Assembly (NCBI RefSeq): GCF_033659955.1
Contig: NZ_JARUJP010000012.1
Location: 1 to 64,000 of the forward strand
DNA from: Clostridium_AM tanneri
GTDB taxonomy: Bacteria > Bacillota > Clostridia > Clostridiales > Clostridiaceae
DNA: 64,000 bases
Direction of reading: 5' to 3'
This document shows positions 33,347 through 41,552 of this stretch, in pieces. The stretch's first letter is position 1, and each line of letters opens with the position of its first letter. A program made the translations under genes and the position numbers. Below the pieces are notes generated by a model, which made no database searches, was not told where the DNA came from, and saw nothing but the letters and a program-made list of their open reading frames with translations.

Positions 33347-34312
33347 TTGCCAGCCATAAGGATGGTGCAAGACTTAAATAAAAGGAACTTTGATAGGGTG
33401 ATAACTGTGAATGAGAGAAATAGAATAGAGTTAAGGAACTCAAGTATAATCGATACACATATACACATTGCTCAGAATACTTTGTTTAATAAAAAGGAAT
33501 GGAACAATGCTACTATGGAGTCCAAGATAAATTGGCTTAGTAAAATCCTAAAAGAATATAAGAGAAATAATATAACTGCTTTAAGGGATGGCGGTGACGG
33601 AATATTTGCTTCCTGTCTGACAAGGGAAGTTGCAAGAAAAGAAGGGATAACATACAGAACCCCCATATTTGCAATTTGTAAAAAAGAGCATTATGGGTCT
33701 TTTTTAGGAAGAGCCATTTATGGAATAGAAGATTTTAAAAGAGAGTTTACTATTTTAAAAGAAAATAAACTAGATCATCTTAAAATTATACTAACAGGAA
33801 TAGTGAATTTTAATCAATTCGGAGATGTAGGAGAGGTAGCATTTACATATGATGAACTAGAATACATGGTAAAAAGTGCAAAGGAATATGGAGTACCAAT
33901 AATGGTACATGCCAATGGACGGGAAGGAGTGTCTGCTGCAATAAAGGCAGGAGTAGATACTATAGAACATGGTTTTCTTATTTCTGATAAAGAGCTATAT
34001 GGAATGGCAGAAAAAGGAATATATTGGACGCCTACCCTTTCCCCTCTTGGAAATATTCTCGATGCAAAGGATTCCAACTTTAAGCAACAATTGGACATAA
34101 TAAGAGAAGTATATACTATACAGGTTAACAACATAGTAAAGGCTTATGAACTAGAGCTGAAAGTTACTCTTGGAAGTGATGCCGGAGCATATAGAGTAAG
34201 CCATTCTGCTGGAATTTTTGATGAAATTAATCATTTTATTAATATTGGATTCAGTAAGGATACAGTTTTAAAAATCTGTTTTGAAAATGGTTCTTCAGTG
34301 CTTAAGATATGA
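33347..34312 (+). CDS. Amidohydrolase superfamily metal-dependent hydrolase
   Basis: A protein of up to 321 residues with the amidohydrolase signature: HxH in IIDTHIHIA, a metal-bridging Lys candidate (LKIILTG), His in IMVHANGREG and DTIEHGF, and catalytic Asp in LGSDAGAYR. The usual N-terminal beta-sandwich domain is missing, so the barrel begins almost at once. The start is uncertain: TTG at 33347 has a weak site, while GTG at 33407 lies 6 nt after AGGGTG and gives 301 residues. The substrate is not predictable; imidazolonepropionase-like or prolidase-like branches are possible. Confidence 0.82.
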   Translation: MPAIRMVQDLNKRNFDRVITVNERNRIELRNSSIIDTHIHIAQNTLFNKKEWNNATMESKINWLSKILKEYKRNNITALRDGGDGIFASCLTREVARKEGITYRTPIFAICKKEHYGSFLGRAIYGIEDFKREFTILKENKLDHLKIILTGIVNFNQFGDVGEVAFTYDELEYMVKSAKEYGVPIMVHANGREGVSAAIKAGVDTIEHGFLISDKELYGMAEKGIYWTPTLSPLGNILDAKDSNFKQQLDIIREVYTIQVNNIVKAYELELKVTLGSDAGAYRVSHSAGIFDEINHFINIGFSKDTVLKICFENGSSVLKI

Positions 34313-34336
34313 GAGCAAAAATAAATTCTATAAGTA

Positions 34337-34371
34337 TAAAAGAGGGTACATTAAAATTGTAGCCTCTTTTT
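34337..34371 (+). terminator. Terminator after the amidohydrolase gene
   Basis: AAAAGAGG-G-TAC stem with its complement GTA-G-CCTCTTTTT. Confidence 0.85.
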
Positions 34372-34462
34372 ACGTACATAATTTTATTTAAAATCGTAGA
34401 AAGTATAGGTGATAATACTATAAAAGGAGGATTAGAGTTTAGTAAAACTCTAGAATAAAGAC

Positions 34463-35485
34463 ATGTTCATTCCTAAAAGAATAATATTTGAAAAGAACTC
34501 TTTAAACTATGAAATAGGTGAAAATATATATAATAAATTCAAAGATGATTCCAAGGTAGAAATAATAAAGCTAACATCAAATAAAGTTAAAGAAAATATT
34601 CCCGGTGAAGGTCTATTTGATTTTTATAGAGAAGGTAAAAATACATTAGTTGTTGGCATAAAGAAGGGATTTAAGTTCCAGACTTGTAAGCCATCAGCAC
34701 ACTATCAATTGCCAATAGTCTCTGGTTGTATTGGTCAGTGTCAATACTGCTATTTAAATACTAACTTAGGTGACAAACCTTATATAAAGATCAATGTTAA
34801 CTTAGATGATATTTTAAATGAAGCACAAAAATATATAGAGGAAAGGCTGCCGGAAGAAACGATATTTGAAGGTTCCGCCACATCAGATCCTATACCAATA
34901 GAACCCTACACTGATGCTTTAAAAAGGACCATTGAATTTTTTGCTGAAAGTGAAAAAGGACGATTTAGATTTGTTACTAAATACAGTGATATAGATACAC
35001 TACTTGATGCAAATCATAAGGGACATACAGAAATAAGATTTACACTAAATACAGATAAGGTAATCAAGGAATATGAAAACAGGACTGCATCAGCAGCTAA
35101 AAGAATAGAAGCCTCTGTAAAGGCAGCAAAGGCAGGATATCCTATCGGATTTATAATAGCACCGGTATTTTTATATGACAGCTGGAAAGAGGATTATAGA
35201 GCGTTATTGTCAACTCTCAATAAAGAATTACCAGATAACTTAGGCTATCCTTTAACCTTCGAGGTAATATCACATAGGTATACTACAAGAGCTAAAAATA
35301 TAATCTTAGAGGTTTTTCCTGATACTACCCTGCCAATGACCGATGAAGATAGAAAATATAAGCATGGGCAGTTTGGATATGGCAAGTTTGTATATACAAA
35401 GGAGCAGCTGCAGGAGATGAAGGAGTTCTTTAAAAAAGAGATAGAATCAATATTTAAGGATAGTGTAATAAAATACATAATATAA
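34463..35485 (+). CDS. splB: Spore photoproduct lyase
   Basis: A 340-residue radical SAM enzyme that repairs the 5-thyminyl-5,6-dihydrothymine lesion in germinating spores. The cluster motif is GCIGQCQYCYL (Cys89, Cys93, Cys96), with SAHYQLPIVSG before it and EVISHRYTTRAK near the end. Cys75 just before the cluster fits the clostridial hydrogen-donor cysteine that substitutes for Bacillus Cys141 (from memory of the C. acetobutylicum enzyme). Length matches the family. No clear Shine-Dalgarno lies next to the ATG at 34463; AAGGAGG sits about 30 nt upstream, which is long. No spl partner gene adjoins. Confidence 0.95.
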   Translation: MFIPKRIIFEKNSLNYEIGENIYNKFKDDSKVEIIKLTSNKVKENIPGEGLFDFYREGKNTLVVGIKKGFKFQTCKPSAHYQLPIVSGCIGQCQYCYLNTNLGDKPYIKINVNLDDILNEAQKYIEERLPEETIFEGSATSDPIPIEPYTDALKRTIEFFAESEKGRFRFVTKYSDIDTLLDANHKGHTEIRFTLNTDKVIKEYENRTASAAKRIEASVKAAKAGYPIGFIIAPVFLYDSWKEDYRALLSTLNKELPDNLGYPLTFEVISHRYTTRAKNIILEVFPDTTLPMTDEDRKYKHGQFGYGKFVYTKEQLQEMKEFFKKEIESIFKDSVIKYII

Positions 35486-35528
35486 ATTACAGGTATATAT
35501 ATTTACATAAAACTAAAATACATTTGTT

Positions 35529-35574
35529 AACCATATTGTCAACCTAAGATAACATTAATGTTGACAATGTGGTT
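35529..35574 (+). promoter_or_regulatory. BirA-type operator in a long hairpin upstream of bioY
   Basis: TTGTCAACC (35536-35544), N14 and TGTTGACAA (35559-35567) match the biotin repressor layout TTGTTAACC-N14-GGTTAACAA in 8 of 9 dyad positions. The dyad extends outward to AACC/GGTT (35529 to 35574) and is followed by TTTTT, so it may also terminate splB transcription. The right arm overlaps the -35 box of the promoter at 35561-35589. Confidence 0.72.
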
Positions 35575-35589
35575 TTTCAAGAATATAAT
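35561..35589 (+). promoter_or_regulatory. Consensus sigma-A promoter of bioY
   Basis: TTGACA (35561-35566), a 17-nt spacer and TATAAT (35584-35589) form a perfect consensus promoter. It implies a 5' leader of about 145 nt before the bioY ATG, in which I see no known riboswitch. Confidence 0.85.
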
Positions 35590-35739
35590 AGATTATAGAT
35601 ATAAGATATTAATATTGCTTACAGGTTGAAGAACTGAAGATAGAAGAGAGTTTTTTAAAACTATAACAAAGAGTGGTATAGATAAATTTAATCACATAAG
35701 CAAAGATGCAAATCATGTACATAAATAGGAGGAGTCAAT

Positions 35740-36288
35740 ATGTCGAAAAAGTTAAATGTAAAAGATATGGTCTATTCAGCTCTATTTGCAACGCTGACAG
35801 CAGTATTAAGTTATGTTACAATCCCATTACCCTTTAGTCCAATTCCTATAACAGCTCAGTCTTTAGCAGTAATGCTAGCAGGATGTGTGTTAACACCCCT
35901 TCAAGCTGCACTTAGTATGATAACCTTCTTACTCATGGGTGCTATAGGATTGCCTGTTTTCTCAGGAGGTTCAGCAGGATTTGGTATTATTGTGGGGAAA
36001 ACAGGAGGATATCTAATTGGATACCTAATTGGAGCAGTAGTAATAAGTCTTTTAGTAAGCAAAACTAAATCAAAAGTAGTTATGCTTTTAGCTTGTTTAT
36101 TTGGCGGAATAGTTGTAGTTCATGCACTAGGGTCAGCTTGGTTAGGTTATGTTACCGGAATGGGAATAGAAAAAGCTATTATGGTAGGATCAGTTCCATT
36201 TTTACCAGGAGATTTATTAAAATCCTTTGCAGCAGTGGTAATTGCAGTTAGACTAAATAAGGGAATAGTAAAATATGTACAAGCATAA
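35740..36288 (+). CDS. bioY: Biotin transporter substrate-binding component BioY
   Basis: A 182-residue membrane S-component with six spans and BioY signatures: MVYSALFATLTAVLSYVTIPLPFSPIPITAQSLAVMLAG and SGGSAGFGIIVGKTGGYLIGY, ending in the conserved VPFLPGDLLKS segment. It captures biotin and works with an energy-coupling-factor module (AT-A'-T) encoded elsewhere. AGGAGG precedes the ATG. A BirA-like operator overlapping a consensus promoter predicts repression when biotin is sufficient. Confidence 0.95.
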   Translation: MSKKLNVKDMVYSALFATLTAVLSYVTIPLPFSPIPITAQSLAVMLAGCVLTPLQAALSMITFLLMGAIGLPVFSGGSAGFGIIVGKTGGYLIGYLIGAVVISLLVSKTKSKVVMLLACLFGGIVVVHALGSAWLGYVTGMGIEKAIMVGSVPFLPGDLLKSFAAVVIAVRLNKGIVKYVQA

Positions 36289-36312
36289 AAGGTATATAAT
36301 TGGAGGCTTAAG

Positions 36313-36350
36313 AACACCCATAGGTAAAACTAATGGGTGTTTAAAAATTT
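36313..36350 (+). terminator. Terminator of bioY
   Basis: AACACCCAT/ATGGGTGTT stem followed by TAAAAATTTT. Confidence 0.75.
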
Positions 36351-36351
36351 T

Positions 36352-36444
36352 ATGCCAGAAAAGTTAACAGATCATTTAGTTGGAGAGCTTACCTATAAAT
36401 ACAATATGCCAAAGAAAAAGTTAATATATTTGGTGGAGTTTTAG
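36352..36444 (+). pseudogene. Possible coding remnant between bioY and the NERD helicase
   Basis: A 30-codon frame (MPEKLTDHLVGELTYKYNMP and onward) begins in the terminator tail with no ribosome binding site. Its composition reads like real coding sequence, so it may be the end of a decayed gene. The rest of the 313-bp gap is AT-rich and carries the probable promoter of the next gene. Confidence 0.25.
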
Positions 36445-36602
36445 TCTATGGGAGAACTTGTAAGGAATGTCAGTGAGTGAGATTAATAAATAAAGTTATA
36501 AGCTTTTGATAAAAAAGTAAAAATATGCTATAATATGTACATATTTCAGGAAATTGGCATTAATGTTATTAATATATTGTGACAGATTAAAGGGGTGACA
36601 CT

Positions 36603-38501
36603 ATGGCGGTGATGATTCCAGAGAGTATAAGTACTTTAGACAGCGCCACTTCAGGGGAAAAAAGACTATTTAAAATACTAAAGTATAATTTACCAAAGGA
36701 TTATATAGTATGGTATGATTTAAGGGTTAAGGGCAGATATCCAGATTTTATAATTTTAGGTCCAGATTTAGGTATTGTAGTTTTAGAGGTAAAGGATTGG
36801 TCGTTAAGTTCCATAGAAAGTGCAAATCCTAATACATATTACCTAAGCACATTAGGTACAAAGACTAATCCACTAAAACAGGCAAGAGAGTATATGTTTA
36901 ATATGATTGATGAATTGAAAAAGGACAAAGGTTTACTACAAAACAAAGGGGACTATAAAAGCAACTTATGCTTTACCTTTGGATATGGAGTTGTATTTAG
37001 TAAAATAAATAGAATAGCTTTTCTATCTAGTGAATTTTCAGGTACTATAGATGAGAATTGTGTCATATTCGCTGATGATCTAAAGGAACTGGAAGATAAC
37101 TTTATTAAAGAAAAGCTTCAATTAATGTTAAAAAATATGATTCCAGTTAAATTTCAGCCTGGAAAAATATCACAAAGTATAATAGATAGGATCAGAGGTA
37201 ATTTATTTAAAGAAGTAAAGTTGTCTAATAATAATGAGGCTGTTTTTAAGACTATGAACTTAAATCAAGAAAGACTTGCTAAAGGATTAGGCTATGGACA
37301 TAGAGTTGTCAGAGGAGTAGCTGGAAGTGGAAAAACAGTTATACTAATATGCAGAGCAAAGTATCTAGCAGAGGTTCATAAAGATTGGCGCATATTAGTA
37401 CTATGCTACAATAAAACACTTACAAACTTTTTGAAAAATTCTATAATGGATCATGATATGGTTAACGTTGAGGTTATACATTTTCATGGATGGATAAATA
37501 AAATTTTTAGCTTACTAGAGTTAAATAGTGGACTATTTAGAGAGACGGAAATCAGTGAGAATATAGAAAAAATATCACAGGATATGTTAAACAGCATAGA
37601 AAAATACGATGCAATATTAATTGATGAAGGTCAGGATTTAGAAAAAGAATGGCTTCAGTTTATCGTTAAAATGCTGAGAGATCCAGAGCATAGCCACCTC
37701 ATGTTAGCTTCCGATGGTGCACAAAACCTGTATAACAGAAGATATACTCTTAAGTCTGTGGGAATAAAAGCAGCAGGGAGAACAACCATTATGAGGGAAA
37801 ACTATAGAAACACAAAACAAATACTAAATTTTGCACATGATTTCCTCTCTGATGGATTACCAAGAGAAAATATAAATGAAGAAGACAATAACTTTATAAT
37901 TACACCGGAAAACAGTTTAAGAGAAGGTGTACAACCTGATTTAATATACTGTAGGGATTTTTATGAAGAAATAAATAAAATTGCAATGGATATTACAAAG
38001 CTAAAACAAGCAGGGATTAATTATGGAGATATCTGTGTAGCCTATATTCATAGCAATTATAAGAATATAAACTACTTAAAAATACTAGAAGAAGTTTTAA
38101 AAAACAAAGGCATACCTTATTTTGTCATTAGCAAGAGCGGAAGCACTAAGTCTAAATTTAAGCTGCATAGTGATACAGTGAATATATCTACAATTCACAG
38201 TATAAAAGGCTTGGACTTTAAGTATGTATTTATTTGTGGTATTAATGATAGATTGCTAGATAGTATAGATGAATCTAAAAAGCTTCTTTATGTGGGAATG
38301 ACCAGAGCTAGAGATGTATTAAAGATTACCTATAGTGTAGATAATGCTATTGTAGATGACTTGATAAAAGCAAAAATAAGTATAAATGAATTAACTAGTG
38401 AGGAAATAAGGGAATTAGTAGCTGCCACAACGGAAGAAAGTGTCAAGGAAAAAAGCAAGGGTGGATTGTTTTCTAAAATAAAGAGGTTCTTTGGGAAATA
38501 G
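36603..38501 (+). CDS. NERD nuclease-domain UvrD-like helicase
   Basis: A 632-residue fusion. An N-terminal NERD nuclease-related domain (about residues 10-130) shows PD-(D/E)xK-like features (YPDFIILGPDLGIVVLEVKDW). An SF1 UvrD/Rep-type helicase follows at about 220-600: RGVAGSGKT (Walker A), AILIDEGQDL (Walker B), MRENYRNTKQI, STIHSIKGLDFKYVFI and LLYVGMTRARDVL. The C-terminus is basic and lysine-rich. Such fusions act in DNA repair or anti-mobile-element defence, but roles are unproven. AAGGGGTG precedes the ATG. It is a single-gene unit with no partner nuclease or methylase. Confidence 0.9.
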   Translation: MAVMIPESISTLDSATSGEKRLFKILKYNLPKDYIVWYDLRVKGRYPDFIILGPDLGIVVLEVKDWSLSSIESANPNTYYLSTLGTKTNPLKQAREYMFNMIDELKKDKGLLQNKGDYKSNLCFTFGYGVVFSKINRIAFLSSEFSGTIDENCVIFADDLKELEDNFIKEKLQLMLKNMIPVKFQPGKISQSIIDRIRGNLFKEVKLSNNNEAVFKTMNLNQERLAKGLGYGHRVVRGVAGSGKTVILICRAKYLAEVHKDWRILVLCYNKTLTNFLKNSIMDHDMVNVEVIHFHGWINKIFSLLELNSGLFRETEISENIEKISQDMLNSIEKYDAILIDEGQDLEKEWLQFIVKMLRDPEHSHLMLASDGAQNLYNRRYTLKSVGIKAAGRTTIMRENYRNTKQILNFAHDFLSDGLPRENINEEDNNFIITPENSLREGVQPDLIYCRDFYEEINKIAMDITKLKQAGINYGDICVAYIHSNYKNINYLKILEEVLKNKGIPYFVISKSGSTKSKFKLHSDTVNISTIHSIKGLDFKYVFICGINDRLLDSIDESKKLLYVGMTRARDVLKITYSVDNAIVDDLIKAKISINELTSEEIRELVAATTEESVKEKSKGGLFSKIKRFFGK

Positions 38502-38529
38502 CTATAAAAATAAAATATATTTTTAATTT

Positions 38530-38569
38530 ACCGGTTAAGAAAAATTTTATCTTAACCGGATTTTATTTT
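38530..38569 (+). terminator. Terminator of the NERD-helicase gene
   Basis: CCGGTTAAGA/TCTTAACCGG stem followed by ATTTTATTTT. Confidence 0.9.
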
Positions 38570-38814
38570 AAGGATATTTCCTTAAGGTAACAGGAGAAAA
38601 ACTTATTTACTAAAGTATTAAGTTAATTTGCTAAGTATGCCTAAGGAACAAAGAACCAGTAGATAAAAGAGTATAATAAGCTTGTAGAAGCAGAAACTAG
38701 TAATGCTTGTATTTATATAAGATCACATAACTTAAAATATCATAGAATGCCTATATATTTTATGTAAAACAAAAAACTAAAATATAAAAATATAGAGGAA
38801 GGAAAGGAGATAGA
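38570..38814. other. Intergenic region before selO
   Basis: AT-rich and without a convincing ribosome-binding-site-supported ORF. A frame reading KLVEAETSNACIYIRSHNLK near 38680-38765 has protein-like composition but no start, so it may be a gene remnant. GGAAGGAAAGGAG at the end is the selO ribosome binding site. Confidence 0.3.
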
Positions 38815-40290
38815 ATGACAGAGATAAAATCAAAAATTGAAATAGGATGGAATTTCGATAATAGTTATACTCGTCTGCCGGAATTGTTTTTTACCAGTGT
38901 TAATCCTACCCCTGTATCTTCACCGAAGTTGGTCATTCTCAACTATCCTTTGGCAACATCCTTAGGATTGAATGATAAGGTACTGGAAAAGGAGGATGGT
39001 GTAGCAATATTTGCTGGGAACCAGATTCCATTAGGTGCTTTACCTATTGCCCAAGCTTATGCAGGACATCAATTTGGCCATTTCACTATGTTAGGAGACG
39101 GTCGAGCTGTACTACTTGGTGAACAGATTACTCCGAAAGGTCAGCGGGTTGATATTCAGCTTAAAGGTTCAGGAAAAACCCCATACTCACGAGGAGGCGA
39201 TGGTAGAGCGGCACTGGGACCAATGCTTCGGGAATATATCATCAGTGAAGCAATGCATAGCCTTGGTATTCCTACTACTCGCAGTTTAGCGGTAGTGACA
39301 ACTGGCCAGAGAGTAATTCGTGAAACTGAGCAGATTGGTGCAGTTCTTACTCGTGTGGCTGCCAGCCATATCCGGGTAGGCACCTTTCAATATGCTTCAA
39401 GGTGGGGCAGTACTAAGGAGCTTAAGGCTCTGGCTGATTACACATTGGAAAGACATTTTTCACACATTGACGAAGATGGGAATCCTTATCTTGCTTTGCT
39501 TAGAGAAGTAATAAAAGGTCAAGCGGCGCTAATTGCCAAATGGCAATTGGTTGGTTTTATTCACGGAGTTATGAATACTGACAATATGACTATTAGCGGA
39601 GAAACTATTGATTACGGACCTTGTGCTTTTATGGACACCTATGATCCGGCAACAGTATTCAGCTCCATTGACATTAATGGCCGCTATGCCTATGGCAACC
39701 AGCCAAAGATTGCTGCATGGAACTTGGCCAGATTTGCTGAAACCCTATTACCACTGCTTCATGATAACGAGGATAAAGCTGTGAGCCTAGCGCAAGATAC
39801 CATTTCAGATTTTCCACAGTTGTATCATAATAATTGGATTGCAGGAATGAGGGCAAAACTAGGAATCTTTAATGAAGAGCCTGAGGATGAATCCCTTATT
39901 GAAGAACTCCTTAGTATAATGGAAAAGCATGGTGCAGACTATACCAATACTTTCCGTGCATTAACCTTTGACAGCAGGTCCGATATGATGTTATTTGACA
40001 CCACGGAATTTGCTAAATGGCATGAGCAGTGGCAGCAGAGATTAGACAGGCAGAAGGAGTCGAAGGCTTCTTCCCATCAGTTGATGAGAGACAGTAATCC
40101 AGCCATAATCCCTCGAAATCATCGAGTGGAAGAGGCGTTAGAAGCAGCGGTAAAATATGGAGACTATAGTGTAATGGAAAAACTTCTGAAGGCTCTTTCC
40201 TGTCCTTATGCACACTCTCCAGAGCAGGCTGACTACTCAACACTGCCTACTAAATCAGACCAGCCTTATCGAACTTTTTGTGGTACTTGA
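38815..40290 (+). CDS. selO: Protein adenylyltransferase SelO (YdiU/UPF0061)
   Basis: A 491-residue pseudokinase-fold enzyme that AMPylates proteins. Family motifs are YAGHQFGHF, LGDGRAVLLGE, LKGSGKTPYSRGGDGRAALGPMLREYI, GQAALIAKWQLVGFIHGVMNTDNM (catalytic region) and the DYGPCAFMD metal site. The C-terminus ends in the conserved redox pair region TFCGT. GGAAAGGAG precedes the ATG. Base composition is clearly richer in G+C (29 of 60 bases at 39301-39360) with CGT, CGG and GGC codons unusual for its neighbours, which suggests acquisition from another lineage. Length fits the family. Confidence 0.95.
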   Translation: MTEIKSKIEIGWNFDNSYTRLPELFFTSVNPTPVSSPKLVILNYPLATSLGLNDKVLEKEDGVAIFAGNQIPLGALPIAQAYAGHQFGHFTMLGDGRAVLLGEQITPKGQRVDIQLKGSGKTPYSRGGDGRAALGPMLREYIISEAMHSLGIPTTRSLAVVTTGQRVIRETEQIGAVLTRVAASHIRVGTFQYASRWGSTKELKALADYTLERHFSHIDEDGNPYLALLREVIKGQAALIAKWQLVGFIHGVMNTDNMTISGETIDYGPCAFMDTYDPATVFSSIDINGRYAYGNQPKIAAWNLARFAETLLPLLHDNEDKAVSLAQDTISDFPQLYHNNWIAGMRAKLGIFNEEPEDESLIEELLSIMEKHGADYTNTFRALTFDSRSDMMLFDTTEFAKWHEQWQQRLDRQKESKASSHQLMRDSNPAIIPRNHRVEEALEAAVKYGDYSVMEKLLKALSCPYAHSPEQADYSTLPTKSDQPYRTFCGT

Positions 40291-40349
40291 TATAATAGCA
40301 GTTGTTAGCTAACGGATATGAAGTAGAAATTAAAAATAGTTGTCATGGG

Positions 40350-40380
40350 AAAAAGGGCTTAACTAAAGGCCCTTTTTCTA
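40350..40380 (+). terminator. Terminator of selO
   Basis: GAAAAAGGGC/GCCCTTTTTC stem with T run included. Confidence 0.88.
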
Positions 40381-40498
40381 TAGGGAAATAATAAAAAATT
40401 TGTTATAATATTAAAGTTATTAAAAATGCATTTTGATTTTGCTTAGAATAATAGTATAATTTAAATATGCAAATTATACTAAAGGAAAGAGGTGACTG

Positions 40499-40521
40499 GT
40501 TAGTAGGTAAGGCTTACTAAC
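40499..40521 (+). promoter_or_regulatory. Hairpin between the Shine-Dalgarno and start codon of yqeY
   Basis: GTTAGTA (40499-40505) pairs with TACTAAC (40515-40521). The only good Shine-Dalgarno (GGAAAGAGGTGA, 40484-40495) lies upstream of the stem and the ATG is 8 nt downstream of it. Confidence 0.45.
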
Positions 40522-40529
40522 AAAAGATT

Positions 40530-40967
40530 ATGTTAAAAGAATTAATAAAAAAAGATGAAATAGCAGCAATGAAGGCAAAGGATAAGGCAAGGGTAAGTGT
40601 TTTAAGATTAATAAATGCTGACATTAAAGGATTTGAAGTTAACCAAAGAGAAGATATTTCTGATGAAGGGGTTATAAAAATAGTAGAAAAGAATATAAAA
40701 CAAATAAAAGAGACATTAGAATATGCAAAACAATCAAATAACGAAGAAAAAATAGCAGAAGGAAATTTTGCCCTTGAAGTCTTAACTCCATATCTTCCAA
40801 AACAATTAGCAGAAGAGGAAGTAGAGGCTATGTTAAAAGAAATTATAGCTAACGGAAATTATACTGCAGCAGATATGGGAAAAATAATGAAAGAAATTAT
40901 GCCAAAGGTTAGTGGTAAATTTGATAGGTCAAAAATTAACCCTATGGTAAAAAAAATACTAGGATAG
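40530..40967 (+). CDS. yqeY: GatB/YqeY domain protein
   Basis: A 145-residue protein of the YqeY family, related to the C-terminal tRNA-binding tail domain of GatB. It starts MLKELIKKDEIAAMKAKDKARVSVLRLINADIK, carries LEVLTPYLPKQLAEEEVEAML in the middle and ends in the KVSGKFDRSKINPMVKKIL block. Its role is not settled; it may assist amidation of misacylated tRNA. An in-frame TAA lies just upstream of the ATG, so no earlier start exists. The start lacks a close Shine-Dalgarno. Confidence 0.92.
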   Translation: MLKELIKKDEIAAMKAKDKARVSVLRLINADIKGFEVNQREDISDEGVIKIVEKNIKQIKETLEYAKQSNNEEKIAEGNFALEVLTPYLPKQLAEEEVEAMLKEIIANGNYTAADMGKIMKEIMPKVSGKFDRSKINPMVKKILG

Positions 40968-40978
40968 AGTAATTGTTA

Positions 40979-41010
40979 GCTAGGTGATAACTTATAACTA
41001 AACACCTAGC
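40979..41010. terminator. Terminator between yqeY and the hemerythrin gene
   Basis: GCTAGGTG/CACCTAGC stem between convergent genes, with TTATTTAAGTTTT on the plus strand. Confidence 0.65.
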
Positions 41011-41021
41011 TTATTTAAGTT

Positions 41022-41441
41022 TTAGATTACTTCCTTTTCCTTTAGGAAACTAGCGTATTTTCCATCAGACAACATGATGTGATTACTAATCCATTGTGAT
41101 AAGAAGTCAAGAATTTCTAAAATAGTTTTTTTCTGATTATCGTCGATATCCTCTTTTGAGGCTATAGATTTTATCTTATAAACATAATAATAATGTTCTT
41201 CTTCCTGATTATGGATTTCCTTATAGCCGTAGTTTTTTAACATATTTTCTTCGTAATTGAAATGATATTCTGTATACTCTAAAAGTTCGTCTAATATGTT
41301 CATGATTTCATCATAATGATCATATCCATCATTAAGAAGGGCAATTTCGTAAGCCTTTTGACCTATTTCTAATAATCTTTTATGTTGAATATCAATTTCA
41401 TTTATACCTAAGTTATATCTTTCCTTCCATTGAAATGACAT
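41022..41441 (-). CDS. Bacteriohemerythrin
   Basis: A 139-residue four-helix di-iron O2-binding protein. It shows the start FQWKERYNLGINEIDIQHKRLLEIG (His20), HFNYEENML (His60, Glu64), His77, His83 and HIMLSDGKY (His121, Asp126). Helix 3 has HNQEEEH, spacing the two histidines by five residues instead of the usual three, so one ligand may be shifted or replaced. Role in O2 sensing or delivery is inferred from the family. The start follows AGGGGGG. It is a single gene. Confidence 0.88.
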   Translation of the reverse strand: MSFQWKERYNLGINEIDIQHKRLLEIGQKAYEIALLNDGYDHYDEIMNILDELLEYTEYHFNYEENMLKNYGYKEIHNQEEEHYYYVYKIKSIASKEDIDDNQKKTILEILDFLSQWISNHIMLSDGKYASFLKEKEVI

Positions 41442-41552
41442 TTAAATCCCCCCTAAAATTAATATTAAGTAATGATTAATTAATATTAATTATTACTAAT
41501 TAACTTAAATTCTACCAAAAAAAGCACCTAAATTCAAGATAAAATACAATAT

